Shown here: piece by piece, positions 8,644 through 18,666 of the stretch
Layout: every line of letters begins with the position of its first letter
Numbering within the stretch: the first letter of the stretch is position 1
Assembly (NCBI RefSeq): GCF_026340675.1
Contig: NZ_JAPEOX010000001.1
Span: forward strand, 620,001-684,000
Direction of reading: 5' to 3'
Origin: Streptomyces sp. NBC_01264
Lineage (GTDB): Bacteria; Actinomycetota; Actinomycetes; Streptomycetales; Streptomycetaceae
DNA: 64,000 nt
Program-made: the position numbers and the translations under genes
The notes under the pieces: model-generated
The model's database searches: none
What the model was told of the DNA's origin: nothing
Seen by the model: the letters and a program-made list of their open reading frames with translations, nothing else

Positions 8644-10557
8644 TCAGCGGTCCTGCGAGAGCCCGTACAGCTCGGCGAAGGTGCCGTCGAGGGCGGTCAG
8701 TTCGGCGAAGGTGCCGGTCTCGATGACCCGGCCCTTGTCCAGGACGATGATCCGGTCGGCCAGACGGCAGTTCTCCATCCGGTGGGTGACGATCATGGTG
8801 ATCCGGTCCTCCTTCATCTCCTGCAGCCCGGTGAAGATCCGGTGCTCCCCGCGGGCGTCCATCGCCGAGGTGGGCTCGTCCATGATCAGCAGCCGGGGCC
8901 TGCGGTGGAAGGCGCGGGCGCACGCCAGGCGCTGCCACTGGCCCCCGGACAGTTCGTGGCCGCCCCACAGGGAGCGGGCCAGGAGCGTGTCGAGGGCGCG
9001 CGGGTAGCCCTGGACCGCCTCGCGCATGCCGACCGCGTCGAGCGCCTCCCACACCGCGTCGTCACCGCGGCCGCCGGGCTGGCCGAGGGTGACGTTGTCC
9101 CGCACCGTGAACGGCCACTGCGCGTAGGACTGGGCGACCAGCCCGACGTGGGTCCACAGGGTCCGCTGGTCGTGCGCCCGGGTCGGGGTGCCGTCCCAGT
9201 ACGCTTCCCCGTCGCTCGGGACCGTGAGGCCGGTCAGCAGGCGGATGAGGGTGGACTTCCCGGCGCCGTTCTCGCCCACCACCGCGATGATCTCGCCGCG
9301 GGACAGGGACAGGCTGACCGGGCCGAGCGCCGGGGTGTCCTTGCCCGGGTAGGTGTACGAGACGTTCTCCAGGCTGATCTTCTCCGGCGGCCCCGCCTCC
9401 ACGCCGCCCCGGGTGACGGCCAGTTCGCGGGCCTGCTCCAGGAAGAGGCGGTAGTCCTCCAGGTAGAGGGCGTGCTGGAACATGGCGGCGCCGTAGACGA
9501 CCAGGCTGGAGAGGGCCGAGGCGGAGGTGCGCATGGCGACGATGGCGGTGCCCGCCGCCGCCAGGGCCATGGAGCCGGCCAGGACCAGCGCGCCCAGCGC
9601 GGCCCAGGTACCGAGCTGGAAGAGGCCGCCGAGGGCCGCGGCGAGGAGCGAGACCCTGAGGTAGCGCGGGGCGGAGCCGACGAGTTCGGCGTCGATGCGG
9701 GCGCAGACGGCGGCGTACCAGGCGTGCGCGTGGGGGCGCATGGAATTGCAGCGCAGCTCGTCGCCGAGCTTGTGGGTGGTGAGGTACCAGCGCATCATCC
9801 CGCGGATGTTGCGGGAGGCGATCGTCTCGTTGTGGAGGGCGTAGTCCAGGCGTGCGGCGATGACGGCGCCCACGCCGCGCGGTACGACGGAGAGCAGGAG
9901 CAGCGGCATCAGGACGGGGTGGACGACGGCGAGGACCCCGGCCACCGCCACGAGGTTGACCAGGCCGTTGACGAAGGCCATCGCGTCCTTCACGAGCATG
10001 GAGGAGCGGGCCGCGCCGATCTCGGCGGCTTCCGAGCGGTCGGAGAACGCGGGCTCGTCGTAGGCGGACACCTCCACGTCCATGTGGGCGTCGACCATGT
10101 CGAGGTCGGCCGTGGTGGCCAGGCGCGGGGTGAGCCGGCGGGCCGCGCTCCCGGACACGATCTGGGCGGTCGTACCGGCTCCGGCGGCGACGGCGGCCAC
10201 GGCCAGCGGCCAGGCGGCCTCGGAGAGGCGCTCGCCCGCGCCACCGCCGGTCAGGAGCGGGCCCATCGCTCGGGCGACGGCCCCGAGGGAGGCGGCCGTA
10301 CAGACCCCGGCGAGGATCTGCCCCGCCAGCAGCCGGGTCGCGGAGGCGGGGTCCAGCCGCCAGGCCATCTGCGCGGTCTGCGTGAGGGCGGCGGGCAGCC
10401 GCGCGGCCATCGCGCGGAGCGAGAGCTGCTCCATGGTCTTCTGGTGCGCGCCGAAGGCGAAGGTGAACTCGGGCGGGTCGAACTCGGGCGGGTCGGCGGG
10501 CGCCTGCTCGTCTGGCGCCGGTTCGCCCTGGGTGCTGCGTGCCGTCTTCTCAGCCAC
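8644..10557 (-). CDS. ABC exporter half-transporter (fused permease and ATPase)
   Basis: The 637-residue protein has an N-terminal membrane domain of about six segments (residues 60-370) and a C-terminal ATPase domain with Walker A GENGAGKST, signature LSGGQ, Walker B LLIMDEPTSAMD and the H-loop VTHRMEN. It is the usual half-exporter form and probably works as a dimer. The GTG at 10557 is favoured by AAGGAG six bases upstream; the frame stays open to an ATG at 10623 but that extension is not family-like. It faces the defective TetR gene across a shared terminator. The substrate is unknown. Confidence 0.88.
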   Translation of the reverse strand: MAEKTARSTQGEPAPDEQAPADPPEFDPPEFTFAFGAHQKTMEQLSLRAMAARLPAALTQTAQMAWRLDPASATRLLAGQILAGVCTAASLGAVARAMGPLLTGGGAGERLSEAAWPLAVAAVAAGAGTTAQIVSGSAARRLTPRLATTADLDMVDAHMDVEVSAYDEPAFSDRSEAAEIGAARSSMLVKDAMAFVNGLVNLVAVAGVLAVVHPVLMPLLLLSVVPRGVGAVIAARLDYALHNETIASRNIRGMMRWYLTTHKLGDELRCNSMRPHAHAWYAAVCARIDAELVGSAPRYLRVSLLAAALGGLFQLGTWAALGALVLAGSMALAAAGTAIVAMRTSASALSSLVVYGAAMFQHALYLEDYRLFLEQARELAVTRGGVEAGPPEKISLENVSYTYPGKDTPALGPVSLSLSRGEIIAVVGENGAGKSTLIRLLTGLTVPSDGEAYWDGTPTRAHDQRTLWTHVGLVAQSYAQWPFTVRDNVTLGQPGGRGDDAVWEALDAVGMREAVQGYPRALDTLLARSLWGGHELSGGQWQRLACARAFHRRPRLLIMDEPTSAMDARGEHRIFTGLQEMKEDRITMIVTHRMENCRLADRIIVLDKGRVIETGTFAELTALDGTFAELYGLSQDR

Positions 10558-11015
10558 GTGCGGCTCCTTCACGTCGTCGTAGAACAGCGGAGGTTCCCGC
10601 CGGACGGCGCCGCTCCGAGGCATGGCGGAGCGGGGCCGCGGTGCGTCCCGGGGAACCCGTTGGGTGGTCGAGTGAGGGAGTACATCCGAGCCCGGAGCGC
10701 GGAGTAGCGAGAACCGGCCTTCGTCGCGGACGGGCGGGGACGGGCCCGCGAGGCACGCGGGGAGGGGGGTCCGGAGCGGGCCCGGGGGCCAGAACGGCCT
10801 GATCCCGACGGAGCGCGGGGGAAATGCCTTGCACTCCCCCGGCTCACGCCGGAGGGCGGATCCGGAGGGCCGCCGGAGGGGCCGGTCGTCGACAGGGTGA
10901 AGTTCCCCTGAATTTCGCCCCGGCGACCGGACGGCGCACCACGGACCGTCACCGGGCGCGTACAGACTGCTTCCGAGTGTGCGGGAGTTGACCCGCCGGC
11001 GGATCGGGGGCGTTG
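10558..11015. other. Divergent intergenic region, 458 bp
   Basis: It separates the divergent ABC exporter and metallophosphatase starts and must hold both promoters. I see GGA/CCGGAGGG-type short repeats around 10840-10885 and open frames on both strands that look like GC-rich shadows. I found no clear operator, RNA gene or conserved small protein. Confidence 0.5.
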
Positions 11016-12971
11016 ATGGAGGAGTTCGGGCGGCGCCGGTTCCTGGCCCGGGCCGCGGGAGCCGCCGGGGCGGCCGTCGGCGTCAAGGCGCTCACCGGAA
11101 CGTCGGCGGCCGCCACCGCCGCGGCGGACGACGCCGCGAGCGCGGCCGGGTACGTGGACGTACAGCTGCTGCACATCACCGACCTGCACGGCTACCTGTC
11201 CGCTCCCCCGGCCCGGGATGCCGTCATCACCGGCGCGGGCGGCCGTACGTACACGGTCGGCGGGGTCGCCTACATGGCCACCCATCTGGCCCGTTTGCGG
11301 GCCGGACGGGCCAACTCCTTCTTCTTCGCGCCCGGCGACCTGTTCTCCGGCTGGGAGTTCCCCGCCTTCACCCTCGCCGACGAACCGACCATCGAGGCTC
11401 TCAACCGGCTCGGCCTGGACTTCGCGACCGCGGGCAACCACGAGTTCGACCGCACCCCCGGCTTCCTGAGCCGGCACATGGAGCAGGGGATCCCCTACGA
11501 GGGGGCGGGGCAGAGCAACACGTTCCCGGACTCGGGCGGCGCCCTCTTCCACGGCGCCGACTTCCGCTACTACAGCGCCAACGCCGTGTCCACGGCGAGC
11601 GGGGAGACGGTGCTCCCCCCGTACAACATCGAGTACGTGGACGCCCCGGGAGGGCAGCGGCTGCCCATCGGCTTCATCCACCTGACGGTCACCGGCAGCG
11701 AGACCTTCGGGAACTCCTTCCAGCCCGGCCTGACCACCCTGGACCAGCTCGCCTCCGCCAACCTCTGCGCCGCCCGGCTCAAGTCCCTGGGGGTGGGCGC
11801 GATCGTGCTCAGCATGCACGACGGGGCGGTCGCGGGCACCGACTTCGATTCCGGCAGCGAACCGAGCGGTCCGGCCTACGAACTGGCGCTGCGCGTGTCC
11901 CCGGACATCGACGCGATCGTGACCGGCCACTGGCACTGCGCCTTCAACATGATGCTCCCGGATCCCACCGGGCGGCCGAGGCCCTTCGTCGAGGCCGGCT
12001 GCCACGGGCAGATCATCGGCGAGATCACCCTGCGGCTCGACACCGCCACCGGTACGGTCGTCCGCGAGCTCACCAGCTCCGTCAACCACCCCAACACCCG
12101 TGATGTGGACCCCGATCCGGCGCTCAAGGAGGTCGTCGACCACTGGACCGGTTACGCGCGGCTGCACGGGGCGGGCGTCATCGGACGCCAGCGCGCCTCC
12201 TTCCGCCGCGCGCTCTCCCCGGCCGGGGAGTCCACCATGGGCAACCTCGTCGCCGACTGGGCGCTGTGGGCCGCACGGCAGGAGCCCGACTCCTTCGACA
12301 CCAGCCCCCGGCCGGACCGCTCCGGCGCCGACCTGGCCCTCATCGCGGTCGCCCCGCGCGTGGGCCGCAGCGTGATCAACACCGATCTCCTCGCCGGTCC
12401 CGCCCTCGACGACCCCGTCAGCTTCGAGCGGGCCTGGCGGGCCGTCGGCTACGGATGCCCGCTGGTCAGCGTCGAGGTGAGCGGGCTCCGGCTCCACGAC
12501 GCCCTGGAGCAGCAATGGGCGCTGAACGCCTCCGGCGTGCTGACGTACGCCCCGCTCGCGGTGTCGGACAACGTCCGGTACTCCTTCGACGCGGCGGGGC
12601 CCGTCGGGGACCGGGTGGCTCCGGGCGACGTGCTCCTCGATGGTGTCCCGCTGCGGCCGGAGGCCTCGTACCGGGTCGTGACCACCTCGTACACGCTCAC
12701 CGGGCAGGACGGTTACCCGGCCCTCGGCGACCACCGGGAGCCGGCCCGCCACCGGCGGGACACGGACAGCTTCCCGGCGTACGTCGCGGCCCTGGGCACC
12801 CTGGAGGCCGTCTCCACGGGCCGGGTCTCCGTGAAGCCCGCCGCGCTCTTCGACCCCCCGGGCCGCGAAGGCCGGCTGGTGACCCCGCACGAACCGGTGC
12901 CGGGGATCCCCGCGCCCGTCGCGGCGGAGGAGGAGGCCGCGCGGGACGCGGGGCGCCGGCCGGTCTGCTGA
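11016..12971 (+). CDS. Tat-exported metallophosphatase / 5'-nucleotidase
   Basis: The 651-residue protein starts with a Tat signal (GRRRFLARAAGAAGAAVG). Metal-binding motifs of the calcineurin-like phosphatase fold follow in order: LLHITDLHGYL, FFAPGDLF, AGNHEFDRTPG, SMHDG and TGHWHC. The C-terminal third (GNLVADWALW, SGLRLHDALEQQW) matches the 5'-nucleotidase substrate domain. Its likely role is outside the cell, hydrolysing phosphate esters such as nucleotides or cyclic nucleotides to recover phosphate and nucleosides. The ATG at 11016 is preceded by GGGGG. It is convergent with the sensor kinase gene 28 bases away. Confidence 0.9.
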   Translation: MEEFGRRRFLARAAGAAGAAVGVKALTGTSAAATAAADDAASAAGYVDVQLLHITDLHGYLSAPPARDAVITGAGGRTYTVGGVAYMATHLARLRAGRANSFFFAPGDLFSGWEFPAFTLADEPTIEALNRLGLDFATAGNHEFDRTPGFLSRHMEQGIPYEGAGQSNTFPDSGGALFHGADFRYYSANAVSTASGETVLPPYNIEYVDAPGGQRLPIGFIHLTVTGSETFGNSFQPGLTTLDQLASANLCAARLKSLGVGAIVLSMHDGAVAGTDFDSGSEPSGPAYELALRVSPDIDAIVTGHWHCAFNMMLPDPTGRPRPFVEAGCHGQIIGEITLRLDTATGTVVRELTSSVNHPNTRDVDPDPALKEVVDHWTGYARLHGAGVIGRQRASFRRALSPAGESTMGNLVADWALWAARQEPDSFDTSPRPDRSGADLALIAVAPRVGRSVINTDLLAGPALDDPVSFERAWRAVGYGCPLVSVEVSGLRLHDALEQQWALNASGVLTYAPLAVSDNVRYSFDAAGPVGDRVAPGDVLLDGVPLRPEASYRVVTTSYTLTGQDGYPALGDHREPARHRRDTDSFPAYVAALGTLEAVSTGRVSVKPAALFDPPGREGRLVTPHEPVPGIPAPVAAEEEAARDAGRRPVC

Positions 12972-12999
12972 GCGGGCGCTCCCGGGGAGCAGGGCGCCG

Positions 13000-14472
13000 T
13001 CAGGGGCCGAGCGGGAGCGTGGCGACGAGGCGGGCGCCCTTCGGGGAGTCCCGGACGGCGAGGGTGCCGCCGAGGCGCAGGGCGATGTCGCGGGCGATGG
13101 CCAGGCCCAGCCCGGTGCCGCCCTCGTCGCGGGCGCGGGCGTCGTCGAGCCGGGTGAAGCGTTCGAAGACCCGCTCGCGGTCGGCGGGCGCGATGCCCGC
13201 TCCGTCGTCGGCCACTTCGAGCACGGCCTCGTCCCGGAACCCGTCGACGCGCAGGAGGAGGGTGACGCTCCGTTCGGCGTGCCGGCCGGCGTTGTCCAGC
13301 AGGTTGGTGACGAGCCGCGACAGCCAGATCGCGCTGCCGCGGACCGCGATCCCGGGGGCGATGTCCGCCTGGACGGGGACCCGTCCTCCCCGGCGCGCGC
13401 GGGCCGCTTCGCGGACCACCTCGGTGAGGTCGACGGCGGTGGCCGGCGGCGGCTCCGAGGTGTCGAGGCGGGCGAGCAGGAGCAGGTCGGCCGCCAGGTC
13501 CTGGAGCCGTACGGTGTCCTCCAGCGCGCCGCTGACCAGTTCGCCCCACAGTTCGGGATCCGGGTGGGCCTGGGCGACCTCCAGCTGGGTGCGCAGCACC
13601 GTGATCGGGCTGCGCAGTTCGTGCGAGGCGTCGGCGATGAAGCGGCGCTGGCGGATGCCGGCGGCCTCCAGCCGGTCCAGGGTGGCGTTCATCGTGACGG
13701 CGAGCCGGGCCACCTCGTCGCGGGTGGCGGGAACGGGCACCCGGCGGTGGAGTTCGCGGTCGCCGATCTCGGCGACCTCGGCGCGGATCGCCTCGACGGG
13801 CCGCAGGGCCCATCCGGTGACCCGCCAGGTGATCAGGGCCACGACCAGGACGAGCAGCGGCACCACGACGGCCAGCACCGCCATGATGGTCGCGTCGGCG
13901 GTGTCGGCGTCCCGGAGCGAGGTGCCGGCGTAGACCGTGACGAGGCCCTTCTCAGTGACGGTGGTGACCTGTACGACGCGCTGGCGGTGTTCCTGGCGGA
14001 CCCGGCCGCCCTTCCAGGTGTCGCGGACCGTGCCGGGCACGGCGGGCGGTTCGGGGACCAGGGCGGGGCGGCCGGAGAGGTTGGGACTGGCCGCGAGCAC
14101 CCTGCCCTGCCCGTCCACGACCTGGATGAAGTCCGATTCGTGACCCGGGGCCGGTACGGGCCCCAACTGCCCGGTGGCCACCAGCGCGGCCACCTTGACG
14201 GCCCGCCGTTCGGCGTCGGCCTGGGCGCTCATGGTCATGTTGGTCTCCAGGGCCCCGAGCAGGGCGACGGAGGCGACGCCGAGTGCCAGGGCCACCACGG
14301 CGGACGCGCCGAGGGTGGCCTGGGCGCGCACGGACCGCGGCCGGAGCCGGGACGCGGCCCGGCGTAGGCGGTGCGTCAGCGCGCGGGGGCGCACCCGGTC
14401 CTCGTGGGCCTCGCCGCCTTCACCGCCCTGGTCGGCCTGGTCGGCCTGCTCGGCCCGGTCGGTCTCAGCCAC
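13000..14472 (-). CDS. Sensor histidine kinase
   Basis: The 490-residue protein has an Asp/Glu-rich cytoplasmic start, a first membrane helix at about residues 55-75, an extracytoplasmic sensor region of about 115 residues, a second helix (IMAVLAVVVPLLVLVVALI), a HAMP linker, then an H-box with the phospho-acceptor histidine (FIADASHELRSP), an N-box (LVTNLLDNAGRHA) and G-boxes (ADDGAGI, GGTGLGLAI). It is a complete classical kinase. The GTG start overlaps the stop of the response-regulator gene by eight bases, so the pair is co-translated. The signal is unknown. Confidence 0.92.
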   Translation of the reverse strand: MAETDRAEQADQADQGGEGGEAHEDRVRPRALTHRLRRAASRLRPRSVRAQATLGASAVVALALGVASVALLGALETNMTMSAQADAERRAVKVAALVATGQLGPVPAPGHESDFIQVVDGQGRVLAASPNLSGRPALVPEPPAVPGTVRDTWKGGRVRQEHRQRVVQVTTVTEKGLVTVYAGTSLRDADTADATIMAVLAVVVPLLVLVVALITWRVTGWALRPVEAIRAEVAEIGDRELHRRVPVPATRDEVARLAVTMNATLDRLEAAGIRQRRFIADASHELRSPITVLRTQLEVAQAHPDPELWGELVSGALEDTVRLQDLAADLLLLARLDTSEPPPATAVDLTEVVREAARARRGGRVPVQADIAPGIAVRGSAIWLSRLVTNLLDNAGRHAERSVTLLLRVDGFRDEAVLEVADDGAGIAPADRERVFERFTRLDDARARDEGGTGLGLAIARDIALRLGGTLAVRDSPKGARLVATLPLGP

Positions 14473-15142
14473 CGTCGGCCGCCAGCCGGTATCCGGCGCC
14501 GCGGACGGTTTCCACCGCGGCCCGGCCGAAGGGCGCGTCTATCTTCCGGCGCAGGGCACTGACGTGGACCTCGACGACGTTGAGGTCCCCTTCGTAGGCG
14601 GCGTCCCAGACGTGTTCGAGGATGTCCCGCTTGGGTACGACTTCGCCCGCCCGGCGCGCCAGGTGCACGAGCACGGCGAACTCGCGCGCGGTCAGCCGGG
14701 CTTCGACGCCGCCGCGCGTGCAGCGCTGCCGGGCCGGGTCGACGAGGAGGTCGCCGAACTCCATGACCTGCGGGCTGCGCCGGCCGGTGCGCCGGATCAG
14801 GGCGCGCAGCCGGGCCACGAGGACCACGTAGGAGAAGGGCTTCGAGAGGAAGTCGTCGGCTCCGGTGTCCAGCGCCTCGGCCTCGTCGTACTCGCCGTCC
14901 TTGGCGGTGAGCATGAGGATGCCGGACTCGCAGCCGTCCGCGCGCAGCCGGGCGCAGACCCGGTAGCCGTTGAGGCCGGGCAGCATGATGTCGAGCACGA
15001 TGGCGTCGTAATCGTGCTCTCCGGCCATCCACAGGCCTTGCGGGCCGTCGTGTGCCGTGTCCACGGTGAAGCCCTCGGCCCGCAGACCACGTTGCAGGGC
15101 GGCGGCCAGCCGCCGCTCGTCCTCGACCACCAGTACGCGCAT
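14465..15142 (-). CDS. OmpR-family response regulator
   Basis: The 225-residue protein has a receiver domain with acidic pocket (VVEDE), phospho-acceptor Asp51 (IVLDIMLPGLNGY), and conserved Thr and Lys (MLTAKDG, DDFLSKPF). The C-terminal half is a winged helix (LTAREFAVLVHLARR, VVEVHVSALRRKI, VRGAGYRL). It is the partner of the overlapping histidine kinase and lies first in the operon. It faces the PepSY membrane-protein gene across 132 bp that contain direct repeats suited to an OmpR-type dimer. It resembles CutR-like regulators, but I cannot prove orthology. Confidence 0.92.
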   Translation of the reverse strand: MRVLVVEDERRLAAALQRGLRAEGFTVDTAHDGPQGLWMAGEHDYDAIVLDIMLPGLNGYRVCARLRADGCESGILMLTAKDGEYDEAEALDTGADDFLSKPFSYVVLVARLRALIRRTGRRSPQVMEFGDLLVDPARQRCTRGGVEARLTAREFAVLVHLARRAGEVVPKRDILEHVWDAAYEGDLNVVEVHVSALRRKIDAPFGRAAVETVRGAGYRLAADGG

Positions 15143-15185
15143 GGTGCAAGGTTCTCAGGTCGCGCCGCGGGCTTGCTGAAGGGTT

Positions 15186-15213
15186 CTTCAGCTCGCTTCA
15201 GCGAGGCTTCAGC
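15186..15213. promoter_or_regulatory. Direct repeats, candidate response-regulator site
   Basis: CTTCAGC occurs at 15186, 15196 and 15207 (spacings 10 and 11 bases), and an inverted copy (GCTGAAG) is at 15175. OmpR-family regulators characteristically bind direct repeats one helical turn apart. The cluster lies between the divergent response-regulator and PepSY genes, so it may control one or both. This is inference from pattern and position. Confidence 0.55.
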
Positions 15214-15274
15214 ATCCTGCTCGCAGGATCGGCCGAGCCGGGCACGCCGCCCGGAGAACCCGAGGAGCATCCAG

Positions 15275-15979
15275 ATGACTCAGTCCACTCCGCAGCCGCC
15301 CGAGTTCCCCCCGGCCGCCGGTCCCGTCGAGGGCGGCGGCGAGGGCGGCGGCGCCCCGACCGGCAAGGCGGTGGGGCGCGGCGCCCGGATCGCCCGCTTC
15401 ACCCGGTTCGCCCGTGAGGGCCGGGGCCGCTGGGTGGCGCTCGGGCTCGTCGTGGTGGCGTCCGCCGGAGCGGGCGCCGCGGTGGTGGCCGTGGCGGACC
15501 ACGAGCACGACGTCCGCCGCACGCGCGCGGAGCGGGTGTGGGACCGGTTCGACGTCGAGCGGGAGGGCGGCGGGAAGCTGACGGCGCCGCTGCCCGTGCG
15601 GCCCGGGAAGCCCGGCAGTCCCGACGAGCCCGGCAAGCCCGGCCTGCGGGGTCAGAAGGCCGAGCGGTTCGCCTTCCCGCCGGACGGGCCCGACGGGGTG
15701 CCCGGCGGCGAGGAGGGGTTCGCCGTGGACGGGCCCGGCCGGGCCCCGGTACCGCTTCCCGCGCTTCCGGCGGCGCAGGCCCTGGAGAAGGCGGAGGCCG
15801 CCGTGCCCGGCGGCAAGGCCGAGGCGCTGCGCGTGGTCGCCCAGGAGGGCGGCGGGAGCGCCTGGCGCGTGGTGGTCCTGGGCTCCGACGGGGTCCGGCA
15901 CGCCGTGACCCTGGCCGGCACCGACGGCGCGGTCACGGGCAACACGGTCGTGGGGAAGGGCGCCGGAGCGGCCCGCTGA
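15275..15979 (+). CDS. Membrane-anchored PepSY-domain protein
   Basis: The 234-residue protein has a Pro/Gly-rich cytoplasmic start, one membrane helix (WVALGLVVVASAGAGAAVV, residues about 50-70), an Arg/Glu-rich stretch, a Pro/Gly-rich linker (VRPGKPGSPDEPGKPG) and a C-terminal PepSY-like unit (QALEKAEAAVPGGKAEAL, then two beta strands). PepSY domains are thought to modulate proteases or sense envelope state. GAGGAG lies 8 bases before the ATG. It is divergent from the two-component system and is its probable target. Confidence 0.72.
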   Translation: MTQSTPQPPEFPPAAGPVEGGGEGGGAPTGKAVGRGARIARFTRFAREGRGRWVALGLVVVASAGAGAAVVAVADHEHDVRRTRAERVWDRFDVEREGGGKLTAPLPVRPGKPGSPDEPGKPGLRGQKAERFAFPPDGPDGVPGGEEGFAVDGPGRAPVPLPALPAAQALEKAEAAVPGGKAEALRVVAQEGGGSAWRVVVLGSDGVRHAVTLAGTDGAVTGNTVVGKGAGAAR

Positions 15980-15996
15980 GCGGATGCGGGCCCGCG

Positions 15997-16039
15997 CCCG
16001 GTGTCCCGTACGGCCGCGACGGCGGTACGGGACACCGGG
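15997..16039. terminator. Hairpin terminator between convergent genes
   Basis: Two perfect 15-base arms (CCCGGTGTCCCGTAC and complement) flank a 13-base loop at 16012-16024, between the stops of the PepSY and acyl-CoA synthetase genes. The right arm recurs as a direct repeat at 16049-16063, with further degraded copies to about 16095. Confidence 0.7.
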
Positions 16040-16111
16040 CGGGCGGCGGTACGGGACACCGGGCGGCCGTCCGGGGCACCGGGCGGGCGGCGGTCCGCCG
16101 GTGAGCCCCTG

Positions 16112-17770
16112 TCAGGAGGGAAGGTCCAGCAGCCTGGCCGCCGTCTCCCGCATCTCGATCTTGCGGATCTTGCCCGTCACCGTCATGGGGAACTCCTCCA
16201 CCACGTGGACGTGGCGCGGGATCTTGAAGTGGGCCAGCCGGCCCTCGCAGTACGCGCGCACGGCCTCGGCGGTCAGGGGCTCGGCGCCCTCGCGCATCCG
16301 CACCCACGCCATGAGCTCCTCCCCGTACTTCGGGTCGGGCACGCCGATCACCTGGACGTCCAAGACGTCGGGGTGGCCGTGCAGGAACTCCTCGATCTCG
16401 CGCGGGTACAGGTTCTCACCGCCGCGGATCACCATGTCCTTGATCCGCCCGGTGATGCTCAGGTATCCGTCCCCGTCCATGACGGCGAGGTCTCCGGTGT
16501 GCATCCAGCGCGCCGCGTCGACGGCTTCGGCGGTGCGCTCGGGCTGGTCCCAGTAGCCGAGCATGACCGAGTAGCCCCGGGTGCACAGTTCGCCCGGTTC
16601 GCCGCGCGGGACGGTCCGGCCGGTGGCCGGGTCCACCACCTTGACCTCCAGGTGCGGTCCGACGCGGCCCACGGTCGACACGCGGCGTTCCACGGAGTCG
16701 TCCACGCGGGTCTGGGTGGAGACCGGGGAGGTCTCCGTCATGCCGTAGCAGATGGACACCTCGCGCATGCCCATCCGTTCGATGACCTCCTTCATCACCT
16801 CGACCGGGCAGGGCGAGCCCGCCATGATGCCGGTGCGGAGGCTGGAGAGGTCGTAGCTCTCGAAGTCCGGGTGGGCCAGCTCGGCGATGAACATGGTGGG
16901 GACCCCGTAGAGCGAGGTGCACGCCTCCGCCTGGACGGCGGCCAGGGTGGCACCCGGGTCGAAGGCGGGCGCGGGAATGACCATGGCCGCGCCGTGGCTG
17001 GTGCAGGCGAGGTTCCCCATGACCATGCCGAAGCAGTGGTAGAAGGGGACCGGGATGCAGACCCGGTCCTGTTCGGTGTAGTGACACAACTCGCCCACGA
17101 AATAGGCGTTGTTGAGGATGTTGTGGTGCGAGAGGGTCGCCCCCTTCGGGAAGCCGGTGGTCCCCGAGGTGTACTGGATGTTCACGGCGTCGTCCGGACT
17201 CAGCGCGGCCTGGGCGCGCAGCAGTTCGGCCCGGTCGGCGCGGCGGGCGCGTTCCTGGAGGGAGTTCCAGAGCGGGCCGTCGAGCAGGGCGGTGAACTCC
17301 AGGTCCGGACAGCGCGGTCCGACCTCCTCGATCATCGCCGCGTAGTCGGAGGTCTTGAACCGGTCCGCCGCGACCAGCAGCCGGATCCCGGACTGGCGCA
17401 GGACGTACTCCAGCTCGTGCGACCGGTAGGCCGGGTTCACGGTGACGAGGACCGCGCCGATCCTGGCGGTGGCGTACTGCACCATCGTCCACTCGGGACG
17501 GTTGGGGGCCCAGATGCCGACCCGGTCCCCCTTCACGATCCCGAGGTCCAGCAGGCCGAGCGCGAGGGCGTCCACGTCCGCGGCGAACTGCGCGTACGTC
17601 CACCGGCGCCCGGAGGCCATGTCGACGAGGGCGTCCCGGCCGGGGAACCTGCGGACGGCGCGGTCCAGGTTCTCACCGATGGTGTCGCCCAGCAGCGGCA
17701 CCTCGCAGGCCCCGGACGCGTAACTCGGCTCGACGGACGACTCGGATGGCACGGACGACGCGGACGACAC
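16112..17770 (-). CDS. Acyl-CoA synthetase (AMP-binding family)
   Basis: The 552-residue protein has the adenylate-forming motifs in order: [12 protein letters not shown] (P-loop), YGMTETSP (A5), [15 protein letters not shown] (A7), [16 protein letters not shown] (hinge) and the catalytic lysine in MTVTGKIRK near the C-terminus. It resembles medium/long-chain fatty acyl-CoA synthetases: ATP-dependent activation of a carboxylic acid to its CoA ester. I chose the GTG at 17770 after GGGGG; the frame is open far upstream into the anti-sigma gene, but that stretch is a shadow. Substrate chain length cannot be read from sequence. Confidence 0.88.
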   Translation of the reverse strand: MSSASSVPSESSVEPSYASGACEVPLLGDTIGENLDRAVRRFPGRDALVDMASGRRWTYAQFAADVDALALGLLDLGIVKGDRVGIWAPNRPEWTMVQYATARIGAVLVTVNPAYRSHELEYVLRQSGIRLLVAADRFKTSDYAAMIEEVGPRCPDLEFTALLDGPLWNSLQERARRADRAELLRAQAALSPDDAVNIQYTSGTTGFPKGATLSHHNILNNAYFVGELCHYTEQDRVCIPVPFYHCFGMVMGNLACTSHGAAMVIPAPAFDPGATLAAVQAEACTSLYGVPTMFIAELAHPDFESYDLSSLRTGIMAGSPCPVEVMKEVIERMGMREVSICYGMTETSPVSTQTRVDDSVERRVSTVGRVGPHLEVKVVDPATGRTVPRGEPGELCTRGYSVMLGYWDQPERTAEAVDAARWMHTGDLAVMDGDGYLSITGRIKDMVIRGGENLYPREIEEFLHGHPDVLDVQVIGVPDPKYGEELMAWVRMREGAEPLTAEAVRAYCEGRLAHFKIPRHVHVVEEFPMTVTGKIRKIEMRETAARLLDLPS

Positions 17771-17919
17771 ATGGACCCCCAGGGTTCGGTGGCGGGCACC
17801 GGGGCCCCATCGCTCCGGCGCCCCCTCATGATCCACGCGGCCCGCGGCCGGGGCCAGCCCCCGGCGGGCGGGTGACCCGAGCCCACGCTCGCGGCCACCC
17901 GCCCGGGTCCGCGTACGCC

Positions 17920-18666
17920 CTACGCGGGCAGGGCGAGCAGGAGCAGGGGGCTGGTCGTCGGCTGCGGCGACCCCCCGGCGGGCTCCAGCGTCAGGCCGAC
18001 CGCCGTGGCCGTACCCAGGCCTCCGTCCAGCACGGCCGCGCCGTCGCCGGTGAGGAAGCCGGCCGGGCGCATCGTGCCGCCGTCGGCCAGCCAGAGCTGG
18101 TACGTGTGGCCCTCCCCCGCGGCCGGCAGCCGGTCGGTGAGGAACACGGCCCGGTCCCGGGCGGCGGAGGTGACCACCGTCGCGGCGGCTCCGCCGCTGG
18201 TGCGGCCGTGGACGGTACGGGCGTCCGGGGCCGTGACCACGGCCCGCAGCTCCTGCCCGCGCGCCTCGGCCTGCCGGGCCTCCTGCCGGGCCCGGTCCGC
18301 CTGCCCGCTCTCGTGGAGCGCGGCGCCGCCGAAGAGCGCCGCCCCGACGAGGGAGGCGGCGACGACGAAGGCACCGGCCTTGCGCGGGAGCCGGTCCAGG
18401 AATCCGGCCGCCCGGTGGACGCCGACCCGCGGGGGCACCTGGCGGACGGTCCCGATGCGGGCGAGCACCTCCGCCTTCAGCTGCGGCGGGGGCACGAGGG
18501 CCACGGCGGCCGCCAGCCGGCCGGCCGTGGCGGAGAATTCCGCGACGTCCCCGGAGCACGGCGCGCAGCGGGCCAAGTGCCTGGAGAACGCCTCCTGTTC
18601 ACCCGGCTCGAGCGCGTCCAGTACGTAGGCCGCGGTGAGGGTGTGCAGTTCTTCGTCGTGCTTCAC
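17920..18666 (-). CDS. rskA: Membrane anti-sigma factor, RskA family
   Basis: The 248-residue protein has an N-terminal cytoplasmic anti-sigma domain ([18 protein letters not shown], then a HLARCAPC zinc-type motif), one membrane helix at about residues 95-117 ([18 protein letters not shown]) and an external RskA domain. Its start overlaps the sigma-factor stop in ATGA, so it is co-translated with it. In mycobacteria RskA holds SigK at the membrane and releases it after regulated proteolysis. The same role is expected here from gene order and family. Confidence 0.87.
   Translation of the reverse strand: MKHDEELHTLTAAYVLDALEPGEQEAFSRHLARCAPCSGDVAEFSATAGRLAAAVALVPPPQLKAEVLARIGTVRQVPPRVGVHRAAGFLDRLPRKAGAFVVAASLVGAALFGGAALHESGQADRARQEARQAEARGQELRAVVTAPDARTVHGRTSGGAAATVVTSAARDRAVFLTDRLPAAGEGHTYQLWLADGGTMRPAGFLTGDGAAVLDGGLGTATAVGLTLEPAGGSPQPTTSPLLLLALPA

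Noticed and set aside
16112..18559. 815-codon version of the acyl-CoA synthetase
   Set aside because: The extra N-terminal 260 codons overlap the anti-sigma gene and do not resemble the family.
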